From an uncultured Bacteroidales bacterium (lineage in GTDB: Bacteria > Bacteroidota > Bacteroidia > Bacteroidales > UBA932): 64,000 nt of DNA. Of this stretch, positions 38,747 through 48,777 are shown in pieces. Positions within the stretch are counted from its first letter, which is position 1; every line of letters starts with the position of its first letter. Under the pieces are notes generated by a model, which saw nothing but the letters and a program-made list of their open reading frames with translations, did not search any database and was not told where the DNA came from. Made by a program: the position numbers and the translations under genes. The DNA lies in NCBI GenBank assembly GCA_946415475.1, contig CAMKSQ010000001.1, forward strand, positions 1-64,000. Direction: 5' to 3'.

Positions 38747-39567
38747 ATTACGCAGACACCATACACCTCGCATCAGACTATATAAAGAACCGTCTGGACG
38801 GACGCCAGCCGCTGTTTGGCATCGTCCTGGGAAGCGGACTGGGCAAACTGGCAGACCAGATTGAAGACCCGCTGGTCATCCCCTACCGGGATGTGCCCGG
38901 TTTCCCGGTGAGCACGGCAATCGGCCATAAAGGCAATTTCATCGTGGGAACGCTGTCCGGCAAAACCGTGATTGCCATGCAGGGCCGTATCCATTATTAT
39001 GAGGGCTACGGCATGAACCAGGTGGTTCTGCCCATCCGCGTCATGGAAGTACTGGGCATCAAATACCTGTTCGTCTCCAATGCCGCCGGTGGCACCAACC
39101 TGGCCTTCCATGTAGGTGACCTCATGATTATCAAGGACCATATCAACCTGCTGCCCAACCCGCTTATCGGCCCTAATCTGGAAGAATTCGGTCCCCGTTT
39201 CCCGGACATGACCCGTCCGTACGACCCTGCCCTTATCCGCAAGGCGGAAAAGATTGCCGCCAAGGAAGGCATCCGGCTCCAGAAAGGCGTATATGTAGCC
39301 TGCACCGGCCCGTCCTATGAGACGCCCGCGGAATACCGCTACTTTGCCACCATCGGCGCCGATGCCGTGGGCATGAGCACCACCCCGGAGGTTATCGTGG
39401 CACGTCACGCCAACATCCCGGTCTTCGGCATGTCCGTGATTACAGACGTTGCCCGCGCCACCGACGATGACGACTACGTCACCGACGGCGAAGCCATCGT
39501 CAAAGCCGCCGACGCCGCCGCCGACAAAATGACCATCATCTTCAAGAAACTCATCGCGCAACTGTAA
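38743..39567 (+). CDS. Purine-nucleoside phosphorylase (paralog 2)
   Basis: Same motifs; tandem duplicate overlapping paralog 1 by 4 bp. Confidence 0.92.
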   Translation: MNYADTIHLASDYIKNRLDGRQPLFGIVLGSGLGKLADQIEDPLVIPYRDVPGFPVSTAIGHKGNFIVGTLSGKTVIAMQGRIHYYEGYGMNQVVLPIRVMEVLGIKYLFVSNAAGGTNLAFHVGDLMIIKDHINLLPNPLIGPNLEEFGPRFPDMTRPYDPALIRKAEKIAAKEGIRLQKGVYVACTGPSYETPAEYRYFATIGADAVGMSTTPEVIVARHANIPVFGMSVITDVARATDDDDYVTDGEAIVKAADAAADKMTIIFKKLIAQL

Positions 39568-39590
39568 ACCGCGCATTGATATGTCGATGA

Positions 39591-39623
39591 GGGCGTCCTA
39601 AACATCAGGGCGCCCCATTTTTT
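39591..39623 (+). terminator. Hairpin terminator after the PNP pair
   Basis: GGGCGTCCT-AAACATC-AGGGCGCCC then T-rich tract. Confidence 0.85.
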
Positions 39624-39687
39624 ATCCTCAGGCAAAAAAGTTTTGAAAAAATGGGGGTTAGGAACTAAAAGTTTGGAAGTTTTTTCG

Positions 39688-39695
39688 TATATTTG
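39688..39695 (+). promoter_or_regulatory. -7 box TATATTTG upstream of the coiled-coil/zapA operon
   Basis: TAnnTTTG consensus. Confidence 0.55.
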
Positions 39696-39718
39696 CATGA
39701 ATAGTGCTAAAACCGGCC

Positions 39719-39991
39719 ATGCTGGAAGATATTAGAAAACAAATAGAACAGCTGATTGCCCGCTATGAGGCTGAGAAGGCAGAGAATGAACGTCTCCGCC
39801 AGGAGTTACATGCGAGTGAAGAAACCGGGAAGGCCCTAAGGAAACAGATTGATACACTGGAATCCGAGATAGAAACCAAAAAACTTGCCCAGGCTTTCTC
39901 CAATGGCTCCCCCAGCCCGGAGACAAAAGCCAAGGTGGACACTTTAATCAAGGAGATCGATAAGTGCATCTCCTATTTGGAGGAAGCGTAG
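39719..39991 (+). CDS. Small coiled-coil protein upstream of zapA
   Basis: Heptad-rich 91 aa ORF, 1-bp gap to zapA. Confidence 0.75.
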   Translation: MLEDIRKQIEQLIARYEAEKAENERLRQELHASEETGKALRKQIDTLESEIETKKLAQAFSNGSPSPETKAKVDTLIKEIDKCISYLEEA

Positions 39992-39992
39992 T

Positions 39993-40280
39993 ATGGACCA
40001 AAAAATCAGCGTAAAGATTGCCGGTCGCCTCTTCAACCTCACGGCCAGCACTCCGGAAGCGGAGCAGCTCTACCGTGAGGCTGCGGAAACCATCAACAAA
40101 CGCTTCGCCGCCTACACCCGCAGCCATCCCGGCAAAAACGTCTCAGACCTGCTGTCCATGATAGCCCTCAACGAGACCGTTCTCCGCTTAAAGCTGCAGA
40201 TGGACCTGGAAAGCCAGAAGCAAGACGAAAAAGCCCTGGCAAGTGAGTTGGAACGCTATCTGAAGGACATACAAGCATAG
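39993..40280 (+). CDS. zapA: Cell division protein ZapA
   Basis: ISVKIAGRLFNLTAS...EQLYREAAETINKRF...LLSMIALNETV. Confidence 0.88.
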   Translation: MDQKISVKIAGRLFNLTASTPEAEQLYREAAETINKRFAAYTRSHPGKNVSDLLSMIALNETVLRLKLQMDLESQKQDEKALASELERYLKDIQA

Positions 40281-40284
40281 CCGT

Positions 40285-40445
40285 CACCCATCGAAAGCTG
40301 AAATCAACACGTTTCAACACGCCGGGTAGACTTAGGCCGGGGATGACAGGCCCCTTGTTACCGCAATGGAATTCTGTGCACGCACAGGACGCGGGATCTC
40401 AGCAACCGGTCGGCTCCCAAATCTTATTCCGATAAGATTTTCTGA
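40285..40445 (+). ncRNA. Candidate structured ncRNA between zapA and rny (6S-RNA-like position and rod-like fold)
   Basis: No ORF; nested pairing GCCG/CGGC, TTGT/GCAA, CCGC/GCGG, TTCTGTGC/GCACAGGA, followed by AAATCTTAT-TCCG-ATAAGATTTT hairpin. Confidence 0.5.
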
Positions 40446-40469
40446 CTAGATGCTGGCGGCTCTTTTATC

Positions 40470-40504
40470 AAGCAGTTTCCTTGCAAAAGGAGGCTGCTTT
40501 TTTT
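40470..40504 (+). terminator. Hairpin with T tract upstream of rny
   Basis: AGCAGTTTCCTT-GCAA-AAGGAGGCTGCTTTTTTT. Confidence 0.8.
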
Positions 40505-40532
40505 GAAAACACTAACACACAATATATACTTT

Positions 40533-42074
40533 ATGAACATTACAAGCTTACTTATCGGATTAGTCGCCGGTGCAATCATTGCCCTGGTAGCGTACATATT
40601 CATCCGCCGCTCTATCCTCAAGGGGAAGCGCGATGAAATCCTGGAAAAAGCAGAACTGGAAGGCGAAAAAATCAAGAACGAGCGCATTCTACAAGCCAAG
40701 GAAAAGTACCTCTCCCTCAAGAGCGAACACGAAAAGATGGTGAACGAGAAAAACATCCAGCTCCGTGAGGCGGAAAACCGCATCAAGCAAAAGGAGAACA
40801 CCCTGAACCAGAAACTGAACGAGGCGGACCGCAAGAACAAGGAACTGGAAGCCCAAAAGGCCACTGCAAAGGCCCAGGAAGAGGTCATGAAAGAGCGTGA
40901 GGCAGAATACGAGCAGCTCCGCGGACAGGTCATCCGCCAGATTGAAGCAGTGGCCGGCATGAGCGCCCAGGAAGCCAAAGCCCAGCTCGTTGAGAGCATG
41001 AAGGCAGAGGCCCGTTCAGAGGCCCAGGCCTATATCAACGACTGCCTGGACGAAGCCCGTCTGAACGCCGCCAAGGAAGCGAAGCGCATCGTCATCAATA
41101 CCATCCAGCGCACCGCTACGGAAACCGCCATCGAGAACGCCGTCACCACCTTCCCTATCGAAAGTGACGAAATTAAAGGCCGCATTATTGGCCGCGAGGG
41201 CCGCAATATCCGCGCCCTGGAGGCCGCCACCGGCGTAGAATTCGTAGTGGACGATACCCCCGACGCCATCCTGCTGAGCGCCTTTGACCCGGTCCGCCGC
41301 GAGGTGGCCCGCCTGGCCCTGCATCAGCTGGTCGTGGACGGCCGCATCCATCCCGCCCGCATCGAGGAAGTAGTCACCAAAGTGCAGAAACAACTGGAAG
41401 AAGAAATCCTGGAAACCGGTAAACGCACCTGCATCGACCTGGGCATCCATGGCCTGAGCATGGAACTGGTGCGCCTCATCGGCCGCATGAAATACCGTTC
41501 CTCCTATGGCCAGAACCTGCTGCAGCACTCCCGTGAAGTAGCCAATATCTGCGCCATCCTGGCCAGCGAACTGGGCCTGAATCCCAAGATTGCCAAGCGC
41601 GCCGGTCTCCTGCACGATATCGGTAAAGTGTCTGAGGAAGAGCCTGAACTGCCGCACGCCCTGCTGGGTATGAAACTGGCGGAGCAGTATAAGGAAAAGC
41701 CGGAAATCTGCAACGCTATCGGCGCTCACCATGAGGAAACGGAAATGACCTCCCTCTACGCTCCCCTGGTGCTGGTGGGCGACGCCATCTCCGGTGCCCG
41801 TCCGGGAGCCCGCCGGGAAGTGATTGAGAGCTACATCAAGCGCCTGCGCGGCATGGAGAACCTGGCCGGTTCCTATCCGGGCGTTACCAAGGCCTATGCC
41901 ATCCAGGCCGGCCGTGAGCTTCGTGTGATCGTGGGTGCCGAACAAGTGAGCGACCACGACGCCGAGGTTCTTTCCGGAGACATCGCCCAGAAGATCCAGG
42001 ACGAAATGACCTACCCGGGTCAGGTGAAAATCACCGTCATCCGCGAAACCCGTTCCGTCGCTTACGCCAAGTAA
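40533..42074 (+). CDS. rny: Ribonuclease Y
   Basis: N-terminal TM plus coiled coil, KH region [30 protein letters not shown] motif LLHDIGK. Confidence 0.97.
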   Translation: MNITSLLIGLVAGAIIALVAYIFIRRSILKGKRDEILEKAELEGEKIKNERILQAKEKYLSLKSEHEKMVNEKNIQLREAENRIKQKENTLNQKLNEADRKNKELEAQKATAKAQEEVMKEREAEYEQLRGQVIRQIEAVAGMSAQEAKAQLVESMKAEARSEAQAYINDCLDEARLNAAKEAKRIVINTIQRTATETAIENAVTTFPIESDEIKGRIIGREGRNIRALEAATGVEFVVDDTPDAILLSAFDPVRREVARLALHQLVVDGRIHPARIEEVVTKVQKQLEEEILETGKRTCIDLGIHGLSMELVRLIGRMKYRSSYGQNLLQHSREVANICAILASELGLNPKIAKRAGLLHDIGKVSEEEPELPHALLGMKLAEQYKEKPEICNAIGAHHEETEMTSLYAPLVLVGDAISGARPGARREVIESYIKRLRGMENLAGSYPGVTKAYAIQAGRELRVIVGAEQVSDHDAEVLSGDIAQKIQDEMTYPGQVKITVIRETRSVAYAK

Positions 42075-44330
42075 ATGGATAACCTGGCCCCGCTCATTGC
42101 AGACCTGGCGCTGATTCTTATCTGCGCCGGCATCATGACGCTGATTTTCAAGAAATTGAAACAGCCGTTGGTGCTGGGCTACATTGTGGCGGGCTTCATC
42201 GCCAGTCCCCATTTCACCCTGACGCCTTCCGTGATGGATGCAGCCAGCATCCATGTGTGGTCGGATATCGGCGTCATCTTCCTGCTCTTTGCATTAGGGC
42301 TGGAATTCAGCTTCAAAAAGATCGTCAAGGTGGGAGGGCCGGCCATTATCGCCGCCCTTACCATCATCATCGGCATGATTTTCCTCGGCTTCGTCGTGGG
42401 ATCGGCCTTCGGATGGAGCAAGATGGACGCCCTGTTCCTGGGCGGCATGATCTGCATGAGCTCCACTACCATTATCTATAAAGCCTTCCAGGACCTGGGA
42501 CTCTCGCAAAAGAGGTTCGCCGGGCTGGTCATGAGCATCCTCATCCTGGAGGACATCCTGGCCGTTGTGTTGATGGTCATCCTTTCTACGGTGGCGGTAT
42601 CGACCAACTTCGAAGGCGGCGAACTGGTCATGAGCATCTTGAAACTGGTGTTCTTCCTGGTTCTATGGCTGCTGGTGGGCATTTACATCATCCCGCTCAT
42701 CCTCCGCAAAACGCGCTCGCTCATGAACGACGAAACCCTCCTGGTGGTGTCGCTGGGCCTGTGCTTCATGATGGTGGTGATCGCCGCAAAAACCGGATTC
42801 TCCGCCGCCTTTGGCGCCTTCATCATGGGTTCCATCCTGTCGGAGACATTGGAGGCAGAGCATATCGAGCGCCTGGTAAAACCCGTCAAGGACCTCTTCG
42901 GTGCCATCTTTTTCGTGTCGGTGGGCATGATGGTGGATCCTGCCATGATCGGCCAATACTGGCTGCCCATCCTCATCATCACCATTACGGTCATCCTGGG
43001 CCAGTCTTTCTTCGCCACGGTAGGTGTTCTGCTCTCCGGACAGCCCCTCAAAACCGCCGTGCAAAGCGGTTGCGCGCTCACCCAGATTGGAGAATTCTCC
43101 TTCATCATCGCATCGCTTGGTGTAGCCCTCGGGGTAACCAGCAACTTCCTCTACCCTATCGTAGTGGCGGTTTCGGTCATTACCATCTTCCTTACGCCCT
43201 ACATGATACGCCTGTCGGGACCGGCCTACGGTTTCCTGCAGTCGCACCTGCCGACAAAGCTGCTCTCTTTCCTGGAAAGCTACGCAGGATCAGCCGAGCC
43301 CAGAAGCGGAGCGGACAACACCTGGAGACAATATCTTGGCAACGTCATCAGCGCGGTGCTCATTTATGGGATTCTGTGCATCGCCATCTGCATCATTGGC
43401 TTTACGGCCCTGGTGCCTCTGGCCGAAAGATGGATACCGGGCATCTGGTCGCACGTCGTAGCGGCCTTCGTCATCCTTGCCCTCCTGGCGCCTTTCCTGC
43501 GCGCGATGATGATCAAATACAACAAGTCGGAGGAATTCAGCACCCTGTGGGAGGAAAGCAAATCCAACCGCGCCCCTCTGGTGGCCTCGGTGGTCATTCG
43601 CATCCTCCTGGCCATGGGATTCGTGCTATACACCCTGGCGAGGCTGTTCCATGTGTCGGTGCTCCTGATTCTCCTGCTTGCCCTATTGGTCATCGGGTAC
43701 ATGCTCTTCAGCCGCTGGGCAAAGCATTCGGCGCACCGGCTGGAAGAAACCTTCATGACCAACCTGCGTTCCAGGGACATGCAGGCCGAGCAGGCGGGAC
43801 AGAAAAAACCGGAATACGCCTCTCGCCTGCTGGACAAGGACCTTCACCTGGCCGATTTCGACATCCCTGCTGAGGTGGACTGGGCCGGCTCCGAACTCTC
43901 CAGCCTTAACTTCGGCCAGCGCTATGGCGTGCACGTGGTCTCCATCATGCGAGGGAACCGCCGCATCAACATTCCCAAAGCCAGCACCCGCCTCTTCCCC
44001 CAGGACCGTATCCAAGTGATTGGTACGGATAAAGACCTGGAAATCTTTGGAAAAGCCCTGGAGCGCCACCAGGACGACAGTCCGGAAAACTGGAGCAACG
44101 ACGAGATGGTCCTGCGCCGTCTGATTATTGGTCCTACCTCCCCCTTCCTTGGGCTAAATCTGGTTCAGGCGGGCATCCGTGACAAATACCACTGCCTGGT
44201 GGCCGGTATCGAAAAGCCGGACGGCACCCTCCACGTACCCAACGCCCAACTCCCGTTTGAAGATGGCGACATCCTCTGGCTGGTGGGCGAACATAAGGAT
44301 ATCGACGCCCTGATGGGCGAAAAATACTAA
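42075..44330 (+). CDS. CPA2 (Kef-type) cation:proton antiporter with TrkA-C domains
   Basis: Multi-TM LGYIVAGFIASP, FLLFALGLEFS; C-terminal TrkA-C-like repeats. Confidence 0.9.
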   Translation: MDNLAPLIADLALILICAGIMTLIFKKLKQPLVLGYIVAGFIASPHFTLTPSVMDAASIHVWSDIGVIFLLFALGLEFSFKKIVKVGGPAIIAALTIIIGMIFLGFVVGSAFGWSKMDALFLGGMICMSSTTIIYKAFQDLGLSQKRFAGLVMSILILEDILAVVLMVILSTVAVSTNFEGGELVMSILKLVFFLVLWLLVGIYIIPLILRKTRSLMNDETLLVVSLGLCFMMVVIAAKTGFSAAFGAFIMGSILSETLEAEHIERLVKPVKDLFGAIFFVSVGMMVDPAMIGQYWLPILIITITVILGQSFFATVGVLLSGQPLKTAVQSGCALTQIGEFSFIIASLGVALGVTSNFLYPIVVAVSVITIFLTPYMIRLSGPAYGFLQSHLPTKLLSFLESYAGSAEPRSGADNTWRQYLGNVISAVLIYGILCIAICIIGFTALVPLAERWIPGIWSHVVAAFVILALLAPFLRAMMIKYNKSEEFSTLWEESKSNRAPLVASVVIRILLAMGFVLYTLARLFHVSVLLILLLALLVIGYMLFSRWAKHSAHRLEETFMTNLRSRDMQAEQAGQKKPEYASRLLDKDLHLADFDIPAEVDWAGSELSSLNFGQRYGVHVVSIMRGNRRINIPKASTRLFPQDRIQVIGTDKDLEIFGKALERHQDDSPENWSNDEMVLRRLIIGPTSPFLGLNLVQAGIRDKYHCLVAGIEKPDGTLHVPNAQLPFEDGDILWLVGEHKDIDALMGEKY

Positions 44331-44336
44331 CCGCGT

Positions 44337-46082
44337 ATGAAAACCCGTTTTCTCCTTTCCATCGCCCTCCTGTCGGGCCTCATGCTGTCTTGCACGCACA
44401 AACTCAAAGACGGCGACTACACCCTTACGGTGCTCTCTACCAACGACGTTCACGGCACCTGGTTCGACTCCACCTATGTCGATGGCAAGGTGCGCAAGTC
44501 GCTCTTCGCCATGAACTACTACATCGACAGTGTCCGTACGGCCGATGGCTTTGGCAACGTCCTGCTGGTGGACGCCGGCGACTGTCTGCAGGGAGATAAC
44601 GCCCCGTATTACTTCAACTATGTCGATACGATTACGCCGCACCTCTTCCCCCGCCTGCTGGAATACATGCAGTACGATGCCGTCGCCATGGGCAACCACG
44701 ACATCGAAACCGGCCATAAAGTGTACGACCGCGTGGCGGCGGACCTGAAACGCGCCGGCGCACCGTTCCTGGCAGGCAATGCCATCCGCAACGACAACGG
44801 GGAGCCCTACTTCCCCCTGTACAAGATGGTGGAGAAAGCCGGACTGCGGATTGCCGTTATCGGCTATAACAATGCCAACATCAAAGCTTGGCTCTCTGAG
44901 GAACTCTGGAGCGGCATGCACTTCGTTTCCATCGCCCAGATTATCCAGGCCGATGTGGACAAGGTGCGCGCCAAGGAGCATCCGGACGTAGTAATCGCCG
45001 CCATGCACTCCGCCTGCGGCCAGGGAGACGGAACCGTTCTGGAAGCGGAAGCCCTGGATGCCTTCAACCTGGTAAAGGGTGTCGATTGGATTATCTGCGG
45101 CCACGACCATCGTCCTTATGTGGAGACGCGTGACACCTGCGCGCTACTCAATTCCGGCAGCCACAGCCGTTATGTGGCGCACGGAAAAATGCACCTGAAG
45201 GTGGAAAACGGCCAGATTGTGAGCAAATCCTTCGAGACCGACCTCATTCCCGTTAAAGCGGAAAAGGCCGATCCCGTCATGCGCGAATATTTCCGCAAAG
45301 ATTTTGAAGCGGTGCGTGACTTCACGCTTCAGGAAGTGGGTATCCTGAACACGGAACTGTACACCCGCGATGCATACAAGGGCATGTGCGATTACATGAA
45401 CCTCATCCACACGCTGAGCCTGGCGCAGGCCCCGGCACAGATTTCCTTTGCCGCTCCCCTCACCTACAACGGCCACGTAAAAGCGGGGACGCTGGTTTTC
45501 AACGACCTGTTCACCATCTATCCGTTTGAGAATCAGTTATATGTAGTGAGCATGACCGGTGCGGAAATCCAGAAGTACCTGGAGGTTTCCTACGACAAAT
45601 GGATTTGCACCATCTACAAGCCCACGGACCACGTGCTCCAGATTCAGAGCCGGGACGATCCCCGCACCCAGCAGCGCGGCTGGTCGTTCGTAAATCGTGC
45701 CTACAACTTTGACTCCGCCGCCGGCATCAACTACACGGTGGATGTCACCAAACCTTTCGGCAGCCGCATTCAGATCAGCTCCATGGCCGATGGGACCCCG
45801 TTCCAGGCGGAGAAGACCTACAACGTAGCCATGACCTCCTACCGCGCCAGCGGTGGCGGCGACCTGAAGGAGGCCGGCATAGACACAGACCAGATTGACC
45901 AGCGCATCGTGGCCCGCTATCCGGAAATCCGGAACCTGCTGTACGACTACCTCATGGAGAACGGCTCCATCGACCCGGAAGTCATTGGTAATCCGGCAGT
46001 GATTGGTAAGTGGGAGTTTGTTCCCGAGAAGCTCGCCCGTCCCGCCCTGGAGCAGGACATGGCGCTGCTGTTCAAACGCTGA
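44337..46082 (+). CDS. 5'-nucleotidase/metallophosphatase family lipoprotein
   Basis: Lipobox LSC; LSTNDVHGTW, DAGDCLQGD, AMGNHDIE, CGHDHRP. Confidence 0.9.
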   Translation: MKTRFLLSIALLSGLMLSCTHKLKDGDYTLTVLSTNDVHGTWFDSTYVDGKVRKSLFAMNYYIDSVRTADGFGNVLLVDAGDCLQGDNAPYYFNYVDTITPHLFPRLLEYMQYDAVAMGNHDIETGHKVYDRVAADLKRAGAPFLAGNAIRNDNGEPYFPLYKMVEKAGLRIAVIGYNNANIKAWLSEELWSGMHFVSIAQIIQADVDKVRAKEHPDVVIAAMHSACGQGDGTVLEAEALDAFNLVKGVDWIICGHDHRPYVETRDTCALLNSGSHSRYVAHGKMHLKVENGQIVSKSFETDLIPVKAEKADPVMREYFRKDFEAVRDFTLQEVGILNTELYTRDAYKGMCDYMNLIHTLSLAQAPAQISFAAPLTYNGHVKAGTLVFNDLFTIYPFENQLYVVSMTGAEIQKYLEVSYDKWICTIYKPTDHVLQIQSRDDPRTQQRGWSFVNRAYNFDSAAGINYTVDVTKPFGSRIQISSMADGTPFQAEKTYNVAMTSYRASGGGDLKEAGIDTDQIDQRIVARYPEIRNLLYDYLMENGSIDPEVIGNPAVIGKWEFVPEKLARPALEQDMALLFKR

Positions 46083-46148
46083 ATCCCCAAGTCCCTCCCC
46101 CGAGGGGAGGGGTTTCGGGAGGGAGTAACGTGGATGTTTTCATGCAAA

Positions 46149-46181
46149 GATGAAGGGATTTAGCCTCTAAATCCCTTCATC
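46149..46181. terminator. Bidirectional hairpin overlapping the last codons of ffh
   Basis: GATGAAGGGATTTAG-CCT-CTAAATCCCTTCATC (perfect 15 bp). Confidence 0.85.
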
Positions 46182-47482
46182 TTTTGCATTAAGGAGCCCG
46201 TTGCTACGCCCTTCATGAGCTTGCGGGTTCCTTCAAACTGCTTCAGCAGCTTGTTCACATCCGGAACGGAGGTGCCGGATCCGTCTGCTATGCGCTTGCG
46301 GCGGGAACCGTTGATGGCTTCCGGATGCTCGCGCTCGTACGGGGTCATGGACAGGATAATGGCTTCCGTGCTCTTGAAGGCATCGTCCGGAATATCGACA
46401 TCCTTGAGGGCCTTTCCTACGCCGGGAATCATGGAGGCCAGGTCTTTCATGTTGCCCATCTTTTTCACCTGCTGGATTTGCTGATAGAAATCCCATAGCG
46501 TGAACTGGTCTTTGGCCAGTTTCTTCTTGAGTTCGCGGGCCTGTTTTTCGTCGTACTGCTCCTGTGCTTTCTCTACCAGGGAGACCACGTCACCCATGCC
46601 CAGGATGCGGTCTGCGATGCGTTCCGGATGGAAGACATCCAGCGCCTCCAGCTTTTCACCGGAGCTGACGAACTTGATGGGTTTGCCCACCACGGCCTTG
46701 ATGGAAAGGGCCGCACCGCCACGGGTGTCGCCATCCATCTTGGTGAGTACCACACCGTCGAAATCCAGGCGGTCGTTGAAGGCCTTGGCAGTTTCAACGG
46801 CATCCTGACCGGTCATGGCGTCCACCACGAAGAGGGTTTCCGTGGGCTGGATGGCCTGGTGCAGGGCGGAAATCTCGTCCATGAGCTGCTGGTCCACGGC
46901 CAGACGGCCGGCGGTATCGACAATAACTACACTGAAGCCTTCCGCCTTGGCTTTGGCGATGGCAGCCTTAGCAATCTTGATGGGGTCCTTCTCCCCTTCC
47001 TCGGTGTAAACCGGCACGCCGATACTTTCTCCCAGCAGGATTAACTGGTCGATAGCGGCAGGACGGAACGTGTCGCAAGCCGCCAGCAGCACCTTCATGC
47101 CACGCTTGGACTTGATATGCAGGGCCAGTTTGCCGGAGAAAGTGGTTTTACCGGAACCGTTGAGACCGGCCACCAGCACAACCGCGGGATTCCCCTTGAT
47201 ATTGATGTCCTGGGCCTGGGAGCCCATGAACTCCGCCAACTCGTCGTGGGTGATTTTCACCATCATCTGCTGGGGCTTCACGGCAGTGAGCACGTTGGCA
47301 CCCATGGCTTTCTCCTTCACGCGGTCGCAGAACTCCTTGGCCACTTTGTAGCTTACGTCGGCATCCAGCAAAGCCTTGCGGATATCCTTGACGGTTTCTG
47401 CAACGTTGATCTCGGTGATTTTACCTTCACCCTTCAATATTTTGAAAGACCGTTCCAGTCTTTCGCTCAAGTTCTCAAACAT
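46160..47482 (-). CDS. ffh: Signal recognition particle protein
   Basis: GLNGSGKTTFSGKLA, DTAGRLAVDQQLM, TKMDGDTRGGAALS, M domain; start MFENLSERLE. Confidence 0.96.
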   Translation of the reverse strand: MFENLSERLERSFKILKGEGKITEINVAETVKDIRKALLDADVSYKVAKEFCDRVKEKAMGANVLTAVKPQQMMVKITHDELAEFMGSQAQDINIKGNPAVVLVAGLNGSGKTTFSGKLALHIKSKRGMKVLLAACDTFRPAAIDQLILLGESIGVPVYTEEGEKDPIKIAKAAIAKAKAEGFSVVIVDTAGRLAVDQQLMDEISALHQAIQPTETLFVVDAMTGQDAVETAKAFNDRLDFDGVVLTKMDGDTRGGAALSIKAVVGKPIKFVSSGEKLEALDVFHPERIADRILGMGDVVSLVEKAQEQYDEKQARELKKKLAKDQFTLWDFYQQIQQVKKMGNMKDLASMIPGVGKALKDVDIPDDAFKSTEAIILSMTPYEREHPEAINGSRRKRIADGSGTSVPDVNKLLKQFEGTRKLMKGVATGSLMQKMKGFRG

Positions 47483-47505
47483 ATCAAATCCTTTTGAATA
47501 GCCTA

Positions 47506-47513
47506 CAAAGATA
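47506..47513 (-). promoter_or_regulatory. -7 box TATCTTTG upstream of ffh
   Basis: TAnnTTTG consensus. Confidence 0.5.
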
Positions 47514-47691
47514 CGGATTTTGGCGGAAGAATGGAAATCGACAAAAAAAATTGGCCCAAAGGACGTTGTTTTACACGAATCGGTAGAAAAGTTCCCGAAA
47601 AAATTCACGTTTCTGAATCTGCGTTCCGGGAAAGTCCCCTACCTTCGCACTGGACCGGACACGGTGTCCGGCCGGTAAAGATTTGTGCTGT

Positions 47692-48777
47692 ATGAAATTG
47701 AAAAAACTCTGGGTGATGCTCCCGCTAGTGGCCGGACTCACCGCCTGTGACGACTTCTCGGCCCTCAAAGGGCTGAAAGAGCAAGGGGAACTCCGCTGGG
47801 TGCTGGACAAAAGCATCGACACAAAAGCGACGGAAGAAATTCCCGACACCAACGATTTTCTTCTCACCATCCGCGACGGCGATGGCAGTATTCTGTACGA
47901 GGGAAACTATGGCGATTCTCCCCAATACCTGAAGGTGGATCCGGGCAGTTACACCATCAGGGTGATGTCTATTCCCTTTTCCGCACCGGCTTTTGCGCGC
48001 CCGCAATACGGAGATGAACAAGTGGTAGTGGTATCGGCCGGACAGAAAATCACCGCGCACCTGAACTGTACGCTGCAAAATGCCGGCATCCGCCTCAAAA
48101 TTGCACCGGATTTCCTTACCACTTTCCCGGACGGCGTGCTTTTCGTCAGTCAAAACAGCGTGAAGCTCAAGTACACCTACACGGAAAAACGCATCGCCTA
48201 TATGTTTCCGGGCAAGGTTTCCGTCATCCTGTACAACAACGCCCAGGACCAGACGCTCTTCACCCGGGAGCTGGAGCCCCGCGAGATTCTCACCGTGAGT
48301 ATATCTGCCCCGGCCAATGGCAGTGCAAGCGGTCAGGTGAAGGTAGCGGTCGATACCTCCAAGGTGTGGTCCAACGAGCAGTATGTCATTGGTGGTGACA
48401 ATGACAGTGGCAGCGGGAACGACGGCGGCGAATGGAAAAATGCCATCGCCGTGGGAGATGCCTACAAGCACGTGGGTGAGACCGGTGTTTGGCTATACGG
48501 CTATATAGTAGGCGGCGATTTGACATCGGCCGGAAAGTCGGTGAAGACGGACGGCATCAGCAAAAACACCCACATCGCCCTGGCGGAGCGCTCTTCCATT
48601 ACCGCCAAAGAAGACTGCGTGGCGGTGGAACTGCCCAAGGGTAGCGTACGCGACGCCCTGAACCTGGTGGGCCACCCGGATTTACGGGGCCGACGGGTCT
48701 ATGTAAAAGGAAATATCGTAGAAAGCTACTTTGGGACGACGGGCCTGAAGGGCACTTCCGAGTATCACCTCAATTAG
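47692..48777 (+). CDS. DUF4493-type lipoprotein with C-terminal OB-like (DUF6359-like) domain
   Basis: Lipobox LTACDD; DFLLTIRDGDGSILYEG...LKVDPGSYTIRV; G/N/D/S linker; YIVGGDLTSAG...RRVYVKGNIVESYFG. Confidence 0.7.
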   Translation: MKLKKLWVMLPLVAGLTACDDFSALKGLKEQGELRWVLDKSIDTKATEEIPDTNDFLLTIRDGDGSILYEGNYGDSPQYLKVDPGSYTIRVMSIPFSAPAFARPQYGDEQVVVVSAGQKITAHLNCTLQNAGIRLKIAPDFLTTFPDGVLFVSQNSVKLKYTYTEKRIAYMFPGKVSVILYNNAQDQTLFTRELEPREILTVSISAPANGSASGQVKVAVDTSKVWSNEQYVIGGDNDSGSGNDGGEWKNAIAVGDAYKHVGETGVWLYGYIVGGDLTSAGKSVKTDGISKNTHIALAERSSITAKEDCVAVELPKGSVRDALNLVGHPDLRGRRVYVKGNIVESYFGTTGLKGTSEYHLN

